Below are positions 1-13,100 of a stretch of 64,000 bases of DNA, one piece after another. The notes below the pieces were generated by a model. It did no database searches. It was not told the DNA's origin and worked only from the letters and a program-made list of their open reading frames with translations. The position numbers were made by a program, and so were the translations under genes. Origin of the DNA: Calliopum simillimum. Taxonomy: Eukaryota > Arthropoda > Insecta > Diptera > Lauxaniidae. The stretch's first letter is position 1; each line of letters begins with the position of its first letter. The stretch lies in the NCBI GenBank assembly GCA_951812925.1, contig OX638368.1, positions 157,404,492-157,468,491 on the forward strand, given 5' to 3'.

Positions 1-2355
1 AAGTTTATACTTTATTTTATAGAGTAACCCATTAACTACAGCTAATTTATTCTCTAACCAGTCAATGTGATCTTGCCAACTTAAAAAACAATCAATTTTA
101 ACCCCAAGAAATTTGATGCAATTGACTTGCGTTAGCAACTCTCCGTTATGAATGATTTCTAAATTATCAATTACTTTACGTTTACCACGAAAACAAATTA
201 CATTAGTTTTCTTAACATTCAACATCAGCTTATTCAGCCTAAAGAATTCATCCAAAACTATTAGGTCTTCTTTTATATCGTGCCTAATATCATCAACGCA
301 ATTACCAGGATAAAAAATAGAACAGTCATCCGCAAACAAAAATATTTTCCCTTTTGGAGGAAGTCGAGAGACATCATTGATAAATATTAGGAAAAGCAAA
401 GGCCCTAAAACTGAGCCCTGTGGGACACCAGTACTAATGTTGTTAAGCTCACTAGACAATCCATTTACAATAACATATTGCTTTCTTTCCGACAAATAAC
501 TTTTGATCAGACTAATTGCATTCATAGAGAATCCATAAAAGCTCAATTTTTCAAGTAGAATACAGTGATCAATTGAGTCAAAGGCCTTACTAAGATCAAG
601 AAATAAACCCCCAACCAACTTACTTGACGAAATTTGTTTGCAGATAAGGTCAATTATTTCAATAAGAGCAGTTTGCGTACCTAAACCACGAAGGAAGCCA
701 TATTGGTGACTGTACAACAAACCATTATTTGTAATAAATGAATACATTTGATCATACAAAAGTCTTTCGAAAATTTTACTGAGCGTTGGCGGGATTGAAA
801 TCGGTCGATAGTTATCCACATTACCTTTTTCACCTTTCTTGAAAATTGGAGAAACCGTTTGGATTTTTAAGCAATTTGGGAAGGTGTTGGTGTCAATAAC
901 CAAATTAAACAAATTGCAAATAATATCAACTAATTGTTCAAGAGAATTTTTGAATATTACACTCGAAACGCCATCCCAACCAGCAGAGGTCTTATTATTT
1001 AAAGACGATATAATTTTTTTAACTTGGGAGGAGGAAGTTCTCTCAAAATTAAAGACAAAGTTTGAAGAAGGAGGAATTAGAGACTGGAAGAAATTAATAT
1101 CATCCCAAGGAAAACTTATAAGCGAGTTAGTGATGTTTTCACCAATTGAACAGAAAAAATTGTTAAATTTATTTGCGATAGCTAAATCGTCTAACAAAAC
1201 ATTATTTTCGTAGATAGGAAAAGATTTCCTAGGAATTTCTTTGACCAAAGCATTAATTTTCCTCCAAATTTTTTTCGGATCACCTTGACATCTCTCAATT
1301 TCTCTATTTAAATAATTAGAACGCTTTTCTTTTAAGATCGGCTTGATGATTGAATTTAGCCTTTTAAAATTTTCAAGAAGACTAAGATTACTCCTGTTTT
1401 TCTTAAACTTAAACCAGTATTCATTCTTGATATTAATAAGCTTTTCGAGATTCCCATCAATCCACGGAGCCATTTTTTTCCTTTTGTTGACGCGAGTTCG
1501 ATTTGAAAAAGTGTTGCTTTTAACAATTGATGAAAGCGAAATTACAAGAATATCACAATTATCAAACGATATATCAGTTCTCGATACTAATGATTGGATC
1601 TGCTGCTGTATCAAAGAATAATTGATTTTCCTCATAGCTATTTCACTGCATCTATCAGCATTAGTAGCACAATGGAAGGTAGTCAAAAGTAGTGAATGGT
1701 CACTAATATCACAATTAATCACGCAGACTTTAGTTAGATCTCTTATGCCGTTGTAAAAAACATGGTCAATGCAACTATTACTATAAGGCCTAGTGACAGT
1801 CGAATGAAGGAAAGTATAGTTATAACTTAAGCAAAGGCTTTTGAAATGATTTGTAATGGATGAAGCTTCAAGGATATTAATATTTGAATCTCCAAAGAAA
1901 ATAGTTTCAGCATTACCAAAGAAATCAAATTTTCTACTTAAAAATTCGAAATAATTTTCGATACTATATTTATGGGACCTATAAAATCCAACTACATTTA
2001 AATTGAGAGACGTTAGCTTTAAACCAATCGCCTCGACGAACTGAGACGATTCACTAAAAATCACAGAGTATTCCACACTATCATCCAAATAAATGCTTAC
2101 ACCACCATAACCATCAAATCTACAACAGTGAACAACTGAGTAGCCGGGGAGCTGATATAGATCAATCAAGTGACCATCAAACCATGTTTCTTGAACAATA
2201 ATAATTTTTGGTAAATTTTTAAAAGACGAAATGATTTCTTTGAAATGACTAAATTTATCAAGGGAACTGATGCTGCGAGCATTTAGCGAAACTATAGTTA
2301 TGTTATTAGAACTACTATAAGATAAGTTAAAATCAATTATGCTGTTGTAATTCAT
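1..2355 (-). CDS. LINE ORF2 (endonuclease-reverse transcriptase), partial at window edge
   Basis: Read from an ATG at 2355 down to position 1, the minus strand stays open for 785 codons and leaves the window before a stop. The N-terminal third is an apurinic-type endonuclease: an early QETWF motif, a GDSN motif near 1885-1897 and an SDHSLL motif near 1690-1705. The reverse transcriptase follows, with NYRPISI near 800, the LDLSKAFDSIDH block near 570-600, the GVPQGSVLGP block near 410-430 and the catalytic FADD near 322-337. It nicks target DNA and copies its own RNA. The partner ORF1 lies just upstream (2416..3416). Clade is probably CR1/Jockey-like; this is an inference from domain order. 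I translated it by eye, so a single missed stop is possible. Confidence 0.85.
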   Translation of the reverse strand, partial: MNYNSIIDFNLSYSSSNNITIVSLNARSISSLDKFSHFKEIISSFKNLPKIIIVQETWFDGHLIDLYQLPGYSVVHCCRFDGYGGVSIYLDDSVEYSVIFSESSQFVEAIGLKLTSLNLNVVGFYRSHKYSIENYFEFLSRKFDFFGNAETIFFGDSNINILEASSITNHFKSLCLSYNYTFLHSTVTRPYSNSCIDHVFYNGIRDLTKVCVINCDISDHSLLLTTFHCATNADRCSEIAMRKINYSLIQQQIQSLVSRTDISFDNCDILVISLSSIVKSNTFSNRTRVNKRKKMAPWIDGNLEKLINIKNEYWFKFKKNRSNLSLLENFKRLNSIIKPILKEKRSNYLNREIERCQGDPKKIWRKINALVKEIPRKSFPIYENNVLLDDLAIANKFNNFFCSIGENITNSLISFPWDDINFFQSLIPPSSNFVFNFERTSSSQVKKIISSLNNKTSAGWDGVSSVIFKNSLEQLVDIICNLFNLVIDTNTFPNCLKIQTVSPIFKKGEKGNVDNYRPISIPPTLSKIFERLLYDQMYSFITNNGLLYSHQYGFLRGLGTQTALIEIIDLICKQISSSKLVGGLFLDLSKAFDSIDHCILLEKLSFYGFSMNAISLIKSYLSERKQYVIVNGLSSELNNISTGVPQGSVLGPLLFLIFINDVSRLPPKGKIFLFADDCSIFYPGNCVDDIRHDIKEDLIVLDEFFRLNKLMLNVKKTNVICFRGKRKVIDNLEIIHNGELLTQVNCIKFLGVKIDCFLSWQDHIDWLENKLAVVNGLLYKIKYKL

Positions 2356-2415
2356 AAAAAAAATACTTATTTTTAAAAGGATTCAATATATACATATGGG
2401 TCCCGATGACAAAAC

Positions 2416-3416
2416 TTAGTTTGCAGCTTCTTCAGCACTTGTTGCGTTTGCGCTTTTTTTTAACAAACGATCAATTTCAATTTTATTCTTTAGCAGCACC
2501 GGCTTATCATCAACTTTATACTTAGTGAAGATACGCCCATAAGACGAAAAGACAGACGCGTATCCTACTTGGCGGAGGCTATTGGCATAGTTCAACAATT
2601 CCAGTGAATTTTTTGGCAAGGCCTCACGTATGGAAACACGTTTGAACGTTGCAGAATCTTTTAGTTGTTTTTTATTTTTCAAGATCTCATCTCTTCTCGA
2701 AGCATTCCGTAAAGAATACTTCAAAACAACTTTATCATGCAGGGTCCCAGCTTTGTCAGCGACACTGTAACTTTTCAAAACCGAGACAGCTGTAATATCA
2801 GCAACAGACAAACTCACTTTAACATCAGATGCAATATCCAACATAGACGCAACTGGATCATTGCCAATCACCTCTTTCTCAGACGAAACAACAATGTCAT
2901 TCCGAACGCGGTCCTTATCAGCAGAAAGAAAATCATTTTCTAATTTATTAATTCTAGATTTAAGCACTTCCTTTTCCCTTTGTAAACTAGAGACTTCAAC
3001 TTTATACTTTTCAACAGTAGTCAAGAAGTCATCATACTGTTTACTTAAAAATGAGACCGAATCCTTGAGGCTTTTAACTTCATCCAGTAATGTTTTCTCC
3101 AAATTTTTTATCAGTTTCGATAAGCTGTTGACATCGCTGGTTGAGGTTAAGTTCGGCGATGAAGAAGTGTCTCCGCCCATACCACACAAAAACACCGGAT
3201 CGCACTTCTCACACTTGTAATCACCGTCAGAATTCTCCAGTAGCTGAAATTGTCGGCGGTGAGTTTGGAACAGGTCATGTGAACCCACTTGTTGCAAGAA
3301 TCACAGCATATGCAGTCCTGCGAGTCCAAACACTCCTTCTTGCAGCTAACGCACGGATATTTCTTAGTGGATGCTTTGCGACGCTTCACCATAGTTGACA
3401 TCACGACACTTTTCAA
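2416..3416 (-). pseudogene. LINE ORF1 with PHD-like zinc finger, frameshifted
   Basis: This is the ORF1 partner of the LINE ORF2 that begins 60 bp further on. The first frame (from 3416) carries a cysteine/histidine cluster of PHD type: CVSC, CICCDSC, WVHMTC. The last zinc ligands (CEKC) and the rest lie in the other frame, which ends at 2416. The two frames join near 3238, consistent with one lost base. After the finger come a coiled coil (about 45 residues, rich in K, E and L) and a C-terminal region resembling the FP25K-like domain of many insect LINE ORF1 proteins. Such proteins bind RNA and chaperone reverse transcription. The frameshift should inactivate this copy although ORF2 is still open. 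Confidence 0.75.
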
Positions 3417-3520
3417 TTGATTTCAATTAATTTTAATAAATAGATTAAATTTAATTTTTTTCTATTCAGACTAATTTTATTTTCCGCCTTTTTGAAAACA
3501 GCGTTGCCAGACTTTTTTTT

Positions 3521-3748
3521 TTATATGACGAATGACCAATTTTCTCAAAAGGTTATCTGAATGATTTAGTCACCAATAATCAATTTTCTCGCTGGGATAT
3601 GTGAGGTGGTCTTTTTTTTCAATGAATTCTAACTAATTTTACTACGAATATTTTTATATGACGAATGACCAATTTTCTCAAAAGGTTATCTGAAGGATTT
3701 AGTCACCAATAATCAATTTTCTCGCTGGGATATGTGAGGTGGTCTTTT
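3521..3748. repeat. 95-bp direct duplication upstream of Hr96
   Basis: The stretch 3521-3615 is repeated at 3654-3748 with only one mismatch that I can see (offset 133 bp). It lies between the LINE 5' end and the Hr96 start codon, so it is in the presumed promoter region. The cause is unknown: local tandem duplication, or two copies of a short element. Confidence 0.8.
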
Positions 3749-4154
3749 GGGTTTTTTTGCCGAACTCAAAAATTTAATCTTTTTTTGCCGAATTCCTTAC
3801 GACGTTACTACGTCAAAAAGTTTCAAAATTAGTGATGCCAAACAAATTTGAATTCATCAAATTTAATTTTTAGTTGTATCTTCTGAACCTCACTACTGTC
3901 AAATTGATTTGACATAAGCTGGAATTTGGACGAGTTAATTAACATTGTGTTGTGATTTGGAAGATTGTGATAATTTACAAATGAAATTATATTTTGATTT
4001 TGCCAATAAATATGTTGCTCCATACAATAGCAAAATGTGAAAAATTTAGTGCGTGTAGAGAGTGAAAGTAAAGTTGAAGCAAAAAAAAAAAAAAAACAAT
4101 AATTTAAAAAAAAGTCCATTTCAATTAACATCAATAAATTATTTGCCAACCGCA

Positions 4155-7100
4155 ATGTCGCCACCCAAAAGTTGTATGGTGTGCGGCGACAAGGCGCTAG
4201 GCTATAATTTTAGCGCCGTCACCTGTGAGAGTTGCAAGGCATTCTTCCGTCGTAACGCTCTGGCAAAAAAACAATTTACTTGTCCATTTAATCAGAATTG
4301 TGAAATCACGGTGGTAACGCGACGATTTTGCCAGAAATGTCGCCTGAAGAAATGCCTGGACATTGGGATGAAGAGCGAAAATATCATGTCCGAAGAGGAC
4401 AAGTTAATCAAGCGGCGAAAAATCGAAAACAATCGCGCTAAAAGAAAAATCAATGAACCAAAATCCAATAGCAATGCAAGTAAATGCAAAGACACTGCTG
4501 ATAAACAGATTGCTGCTGATAGCAGTGGAATCGCTGCGAACGATGCTTATGCCTATGATTCACAAAGCTGTGGTTCTTTTGACAGCACAACAGAGCCTCC
4601 AAGCAATGAGGGTGGCCGCTCTGCATCAACCTCTAGTTCGACAACTCCTGCATTAGCTGATGTTTCATGTGAATCAATGAGTGGTGGTGAAATAGTAGAT
4701 TTTATTGTTTCTGATCCGGACCGTGCAACGCAGGCCATAAACAAGCTTATGCGAAACTCGGCAGAGGCAATGGCAACATTGGAAAAGGTCATAAACTCAC
4801 AATCAGATGCATTACGTTTAATATCACATTTAATTGCGTATCCAGGTAAGCTTACAAATAAATATATGGCTTTGAAGTTATTAAAATGTAGGGTTTTATT
4901 TGCCTTATGGCAAATATTAATAAAATATTATATTTTTGGATCCTTTAGAAAGCAAACATAATATTTTCGAATCCGATAGATAAGGCCCTATGTTTTAATA
5001 ACTTAAAAGCCACAATTTTGTTGTCTGCTCATTGAGTGGGTAAACTGACATTTATGGGTGGCATTATGAATAGACATTAATTGGTAGCACTCTACAAAAA
5101 AAAAAAAAAAAAAAAATTGCATTCCAGCACTTAAAAAACAAGCTTACCATAAGATGACTTCTTGTTTCCATAAGACAATGCAGCTAAACATACATCCTGG
5201 GACGCTTCGGCTCAACACCAAAAATATTAAAACACCACCGCAATGTCCTGTTTCGAATCCAATAAAAAATGTTTAGTATTTAGTGGAAAGGTCAGAAAAT
5301 ACCATATTTTATCAAGAAAGATGCTCAAACAAGTTAGCAACTATCTTGATCGTACGGGGAGCACTAAAGTAATATACGGTGCAAGAATGGTTTAAATAAG
5401 TTGCGTATTTTAGGCGTGATAATGTAGAATACATAAGCACACACGATTGAATAAATTAGGATTTCAAATGCTGCATAGACCAACGAGAGTGATTTCCAAT
5501 GCACTTTTGATGCTCAGCTCAAATTCGATCACAGAATTGCTCTATGACGTCAGAATTTCGAGAAATTTTATTATAACTATTTTCGAGGTTATAAAAATTA
5601 AAATATTACAAAATCCTTACGTGATGGAAATAAACCAAGTTCAGATTCGTGAGAAGGAGCTTCCAAACCACTATAATTAGCTTGAAAAATCAAGAGAGGA
5701 AAAAAAAGTTGCAAATTTGCAGCCCTGTATTATGGGAAAGTTGAAAATCGGTAGAAGTCTTAGATACACAATAACAAACAAAATATCAAAAGTACCCATT
5801 GATGTAATCCAAAAAAGTTAAGCATGGTCGAAGGCCACGAAAATCAGTTTTTTGCAAATATCTCGCTAACGGTTGCTTTTTGTGTCCTATGACTTTGAAT
5901 AACTATTTTAGCTCACATGGGATCAATGGGGACTGTTTTATTTGTATCTAAAGCCTGTATTGGTTTTCAGTTTTCCTCTAACTATTGCAATTTAACCCCA
6001 ATTTTTGTGCTAATTTGCCGGGAGTAATTACTGAAAAAGTTTTCAGTAACAACAGAAGCTTTTAACTCTTACAAAATATATGTTTTTTTAAATATCATTA
6101 ATCTTTTATTACACATTTTAGGTGACGCGTTAAAAATCATCAGTAAAGTCATGAATTCGCCCTTAAACGCTCTTACAGTATTTACGAAATTCATGAGCTC
6201 ACCAACAGACGCCTTGGAAATTATATCAAAAATTGTTAGCTCTCCACAGGATGTTTTACATTTCATAAAGCAATTAATGGATGCACCTGAAGACGCATTA
6301 GATTTAATGAATAAATTTTTAAACACTCCCGCTGAAGCTCTGCGCATTATAAATAAAATGGTTACTGGTTCCAATACCATACGTGATGAAGATATAACTA
6401 ACTTAGCCCAACAAGATGCTGTGTTGAGTGCACCAACTATGATTTCAACCAACAACAATACATCACAGCAATTGAATGCTTTTGAAGGCGAAAATGCGCT
6501 AATAAACTCAATGCTCAATAACAGTCCAGTATCTGCAAATGAATTTTTGATAGCTGCTACACCATCGCCACCATCACTAATTCCAACAACACTATTACAA
6601 CAAACATCTGTCGCTGTACCACTTGCTGTGTCGCCTACTGACATGCAATATGACTCACCCGAAAGCATTACCGATGAACTACATAGCACGTCTGAAATCA
6701 TGCTGCCTACAACACCCCAACCAATTGATGTTGATGCTGATTTCTCAACGGAAAATTTTGATATAAAATCCTTTATACAAACATCGTTTCCAGATAATTT
6801 GTCATCTTCATCAGTTCTTGATAGTATAAACTCTTTAGAATCCGTTTTAACTGAGGTTATACGCATCGAATATGAAGCTTTCAATGCGATGCCACAAGAA
6901 CCGCGTGTTAAGCAAGAACAACACAACCATAGCCATCATCAACAACTTTTGCATGCTGGTGAACAGCAGGTGCAACTGCCAGTGTGCTCACCATCGAGTA
7001 TATCAGTAGGTCGCGATCTCAATGACGCGGAGCTAATGAAATTACGCGAACTGAAAATTGCCAGTGAAGCACTTTATTACCCGGTTGATGAAGATCTAAA

Positions 7101-10100
7101 TGAGTTAGTCGTTGATGAGGTTAGAATCAAGGTAAATTAAAATTATACCTAATAACTTAATGCATGAATATTCGTTTTGTTTAATTTTTTTTTTTTAAAC
7201 TTGATAAGTTGAACGAATGAATACGACTTTTGTTACTGTTTCAAAACTGTCACAGTAGTGTATGCTCACACTGAGCGATGTACTTCACCACGTAATGACA
7301 AGCTATAAATTGTTTCTTCGAGAAGAAGTTTTGACAAAAACTTTTTTTTTTTTTTTGTATTTGATAAAATTGTATGGAAGATTGGGAAGTTTGTTTTCCT
7401 TAAACTGGCCCAAACACTATGAAAACGAAAATTGAGATTTGAGAATTGGTCTCTTGAAAAAAAAGAATAGAAATTACCTATAAAACAAGAATGACTAAAA
7501 ATCAAGAAAAAGTTCCTTAAAATTTTATAGCCTAGCAACATGAGGATCATAACCCATGATTCTGCATCATCAGAAAAATATGAAATGTCATCAAATTCCG
7601 AGCCTTAATTATAACTAACCTTACTAGTGCACGTTTCTTTTACACACTCAAATATTTACAGGACAAGAAGCATCAAAACTAAATTTTTGTTTTAAAATTA
7701 CAATTTACATATGTACGTATGCTAATGAATTCATTAACAATATTCATGCAAATAGGTCAATGCCATGTTCAGTCGTCTTTCAAATATTTTTAGTTGAAAA
7801 AATTTTGTTTGAAAAAACTTTTATATTCAATTAGAAGAATTTGTGTAAATAAATAGATATTTTACTTTTCGTTACTTTCTAAAATATTTGATATCATAAT
7901 CGTTTATTATTTATCTTATCTGTGGAAACTTCCAACTGCCGTGTCTTGAACACCTGCACCTGTTACCGGCAATCATTAACGTATGAGTCAACATAGTTCC
8001 CTTTATACTGTGTGTGGTTTATGATAACTTTCATTGAAAATTATGCTCAAATGTAAACAAAAAAAAAGTATTTCTTTCAATTCATTTTGCCAGGCCAACC
8101 AGCTCAAAATCAAATGTGTACGAGTATCCTATATTTATTTGCAGCTGCACGAAAAATAGATGAAAAAAAAAAAACATAGATGTTGACTTAACGAAACTTT
8201 AAGCGGACAAAAGGCAAAACACCTGTTAAAAAAGCACCACATTCATTATTTATTATAAATTGTTATCATATCAAATAATAGGCGCACAGCCATGAAAATA
8301 GGAGCATATTCACTTCATTACTGCATTTGTTTTCTTCTAATTGATAAGGTTAAAACGTGTGAAAACTTTGTTAACAGTTAAGTTAACAAATTGTTTTTGT
8401 ATTTTTCTTTCAGTTTTTTTTTTTTTCAGCTTATCAAGTGCTAATGTTTTAATCATGTTTTATTTCAGCCCGAAGATACGCATCAAGATCCCAAACTTTT
8501 GCAAGTAATCAATCTTACAGCGGTAGCTATTAAGCGTCTGATTAAAATGGCCAAAAAAATTACGGCTTTTAGAGATATGTGTCAGGAGGATCAAGTAGCA
8601 TTACTTAAAGGTGGCTGCACTGAAATGATGATAATGCGCTCTGTAATGACATACGATAATAATCGGAACACGTGGAAGGTAAGTAAATTATTAGGGGTAA
8701 ATTAAATATTAAAATTTAACACAGAGATGGTGAGAAGAAAGGTTCTCTACACTATAAAGTTACTTTTGGGAACTAAAAAAAAGGAGTATCCTGCAAACAA
8801 AAGGATTGATGGCATGCTCATATATAATAAATAATTTATCCCATACTCACCGTAATATACCAAATATTAAATATTGACAATATTCTTAAACAATAAAAGT
8901 TACCTTAAAGAAGATAACAAATCGATTTTATGTAAAATTTATGTTGCAAATTGTGCTTTTAAAACTAAATTTTTAATTTTTCAGTTTTTGTTGGTTTAAA
9001 AAAAAAAAAAAAATATTACGTTAAACAATTAATACATATCGATACCTTAGAGCGCTGTAGTCCTATCTCTATTTTTTCAATAGTTGAGAAATGCAAAAAG
9101 AGATTTCCAACAGTTGCTATGAAGAATTAGTTGCTATTTATGTATATAAACAAAATGTACAGTTATTTTACTTATAGTATATTTTAAATCTAATTTCTAT
9201 AGTTTCTTATTAGTTAGAGGTATTTTTTTCTAATATTGTGCGAACATTTTAAAATTTATGTGGTCAAATTTTGCAAACTTTATAAGCTATTTTGATGAAA
9301 TTTGTTGTAGGGGTGGTGACTGTCAATTAGGGATTTCAGTCCCGGGATCCCGGGATCCCGGGATTCGAGCCTTTTTGCAGTCCCGAAAATCCCGGGATTA
9401 GTGCTACCAATCCCGGGATTTCTTTTGTAAGTTTTTTAGGTAAGAAACATTGTTAGAATGTTCCAAAAATCACCAACAAAAGTCTTACAACATTATGGTT
9501 AAATTGATCATAATAAAGAGCTGAAGTTAATCTTAGATTGCAAAACGAGATGGAGTAGTCTTTTAGATATACTGCAGCGCTTTATTATGCTTGAGAGTAG
9601 CATAAAAACAGCTTGTATTGACTTAAAGGTTTCTTCGATCCACTGTAGCGAATTTAAAATTATTAAACAATTAGCTCGTACTCTTCAACCAATCAAAATC
9701 ACTATTGATATTATAAAGAAAGATAAATCTGCTTTGAGTAATATCATTTTTGCTAAAAGGCACTTCAGACTAGTTCTCTTATGTTTTTCTGTATGATTTT
9801 TTCTCTGACTGTCAATTTTTTATTGTTTTTAATTTATATTGTTGAAATTATTTTAATTTTTTTTTTTTTTCAAACAACATTTAAAAATTTGAAAACTCCT
9901 ATGACTTCTATTTTCAAATAGACTCAAATCTAATGCCAAAATAACTCATATGAGTTTTCTTCTGATAAATCATTTGTGTAATAAATGTACATTCCCACTA
10001 TCAAAGTTGCTATATTTGACAACTCATACGAGTTTCTGTATGACTTCTCAGATAGTCTGAAGCGGCTTTAAGCTCGTGGAAAGGATTTTTTCTGACATTT

Positions 10101-13100
10101 TTTAATTTTTGATAAGTCCCAATAATGACTTTTGTAAAGCTCCATCTTTAAATCGCGTTAAAGTAGAGATAAAACGTATTCTCTGTAGATTTGAAACTGA
10201 AACTTCTTGAGAAATTGAGGACAATAGCCATAGAGTTAAAGTAAACTCATCAATAAACGTGAAAGAAAAATTAAATCTAGTTTTGAATACCACTTCAAAA
10301 AATTTGTTTTCTAGAAAATTTTATAATTTATCCAACGTTTTAGTGAAAGAAATTGATATATTTTGTAATGTGGTGATAGGGGTTATTTCCTCCAGAAAAC
10401 TTTCGATTATCTTTCTTCAATTCAACCAAAAAAATTTTTTAATTTTTTTCGTCTTTTCTAAACGCTTCATGACATTTTACATGTTTTTAGTGGAAACATA
10501 TTTTTTTCACCCAAAGCTCAGAACCAGAAATTTTTGAAAATTTCTTGTTTTATCCATGTTTCGAAAAAAAATAATTTTCCATGTCTCTGAAATCATTTAA
10601 AGGATATGGATGAGATGTGGTATGTGTATTAAGAGTCACGGGACAAAAAATGTCTAAGGGAAAAATAGGCGGTCCCACGTCCTTAAGAAAGTATCATACC
10701 TCTGAAACTATCTAATGCACATAGATGAGTTTTGGTGCGCATATAAATTGCATCGGAACAATTTACATTCATTGGTTTAATTGGAAATGCTCTGCACTCC
10801 GTACAAAAGAAGGTATCGCAACGCACACCGGGAAATGCTAGTCGCTTATAAAATTTACTAAATGTGTCGTTTATTTGAATAGTAGTGCAATTCCATATAA
10901 TTTGTCAAATTGATTTTGTTAAGAATTATTAAAGTTAATATTAACACAAAATTATGTTAAAATATACTAAGGTAAAATTATTGCATGTGTAGTTTTTTTC
11001 AAAATCGCAGCCAATTCTAAATAACCCCTGTTTGAAGTATTCTTTTTGCATTTCCCAATAATTGAAAAAATGGAGACAGAACTATAGCGCTCTAAGGTAT
11101 CTGTAAAATAGTGCGTGTAGTTCAATTCAAAGCTCACTCAGAAGTGAAATCTTTTATTAATATTTGTTTGACATTTTACATTTTCAATAAGTAGTTATTG
11201 TTGTTTAATAATTAATAAGGACAGATACTACATTACTTCCTTATTTTATGAATTAATAAAAATTTCTTTGTATGGCTCAGAATAATAAAACTTGGCTTTG
11301 TAACTGTTTTAAACAAAATCCTTAAAATAAGCAGGTCGTCGAACCGACCGTCTCTGAAGTTGTCCATCTGAGGCATCACTTAAAGTCTCATCATTTGTTG
11401 TAAAAATGGATTCTGCTGACGGCCTTCTGTTAACCTTCTTAAGGTGCGCCACGTTTCGTCGGTAAAGTTTCTTGCTCAAAGTTGATTCAATAATTGCTTC
11501 TCCTCCTTTGCGTTTAATAACTTTATGAACGGATGGCTCGAACGTCGATGAAAGTTTATTTGGTTTGACTGCTCGTTTGACGAGCACCTCATCTCCCTCA
11601 TGGATATCAATGGGTTTTGCATGTCGCTGTTTATCTGCATATTCCTTTTCCTTCTGTTTCTTTTCTTTATCTCGGTCACTGGTTTCCTCATCTCTTTCTA
11701 ACGGCTGATATATGGTCGGTAGCTTGTCACGTATGTTGCGACCGAAAAGAAGTTCTGTTGGAGATTTTAGAGTTGTAGAATGAGGTGTAGAACGATACAT
11801 TAGAAGGTAGTCTTGCAGATCAGACATCCAGTTTCGACCAGCATTTTGACTAATAATTAATCTTTTTAGGATGGAACGATTTTGTCGTTCTACTTCGCCA
11901 TTTTGCTGTGGCCAATACGGAATAGTGTTTATTAATTCAATATTGAATTCATCACAAAAACTTTTAAATTCTTCACTGATAAATTGCTTTCCATTATCTG
12001 CGGTGATGCTTAACGGTGGGCCAAATCGACAAAAAATTACTTTTAACCTTTTAATAGTTTCCGTGGAATCGATTTTTTTCATTATTTCTATTTCAACAAA
12101 ACGACTGAAATAATCTACTATCACTAGTAAGTAATGTTCCGATGGTAATGGACCTAAAAAATCGATCGCTAAATGTTGCCAAGGTCCAGAAGGTAATTCT
12201 TTTCTAATTATCGGTTCTGGTGCCGATGGAGCTGAAACCAAAGTGCATCCTCTACAATTTTTCACTAAATCTTCCACATCTTTATCGATTTTAGGCCACC
12301 ATACTTTTGCACGTAGTCGCCTTTTCATCACAGTGATACCGGGGTGTCCCTCATGAGCAAGTGCAATAGTTCTTTCACGCAGTTTTTCCGGCATAATAAT
12401 GCGCGTGCCTCGTAAAAGGATATCATTTGCAAAACATAGTTCTGATTCAAACAGCTTAAATGGTTTTAAATCTTCAGTCCACAATTCAGCATATATTGCA
12501 TCTTTGAGAGCTAAAATAGTTATATCTTTAACAGATTCTTCAATGATTTCTTTCAATTTCAATGCTTTCGGTGCTGCTATGGTTGCGATCCAGTTTACAT
12601 AGTGTTCAGAATTTTCATCAAATGTGTTTCCATGTTGAAGGTTACCCAAAAGCCTTGACAATGGATCTGCAATGTTGTTCTTTCCTTTCTGATAAATGAT
12701 TTTGTATTGATACGATTGTAGTCGTAGGACCCATCGTTCAATTCGAGCACATGGCTTTGATCTTGTTCCAAAAATTACCTCCAATGGCTTGTGGTCAGTG
12801 ACAAGTTCGAATTCTCTTCCATATAAATAAAAGTGAAACCTCTCTACTCCCCAAACGAGTCCTAATGCTTCTTTTTCAGTTTGACAATAACGTTTTTCTA
12901 TATCAGAAAGACTTTTACTTGCATAAGAGATTACTCGTGGGCCATTGTTATTATGCTGAAGAAGAACTGCACCTAATCCAACTGGACTAGCATCTGTGAA
13001 AAGTTGTGTTCGGTCCGCTAAATCATAATAACCTAAAACCACGTCACTTGATATTAAATGTTTAAGTTTGTTGAATGCTTTTTGCTGTGCAGTAGTCCAT

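Noticed and set aside
2737..3398. Plus-strand frames opposite the LINE ORF1
   Set aside because: They are antisense shadows of the LINE coding sequence.
4062..4154. In-frame ATG 31 codons upstream of the Hr96 start
   Set aside because: The stretch is a poly-lysine/asparagine artefact of an A-run, and Hr96 in Drosophila starts at MSPPK, which matches the ATG at 4155.
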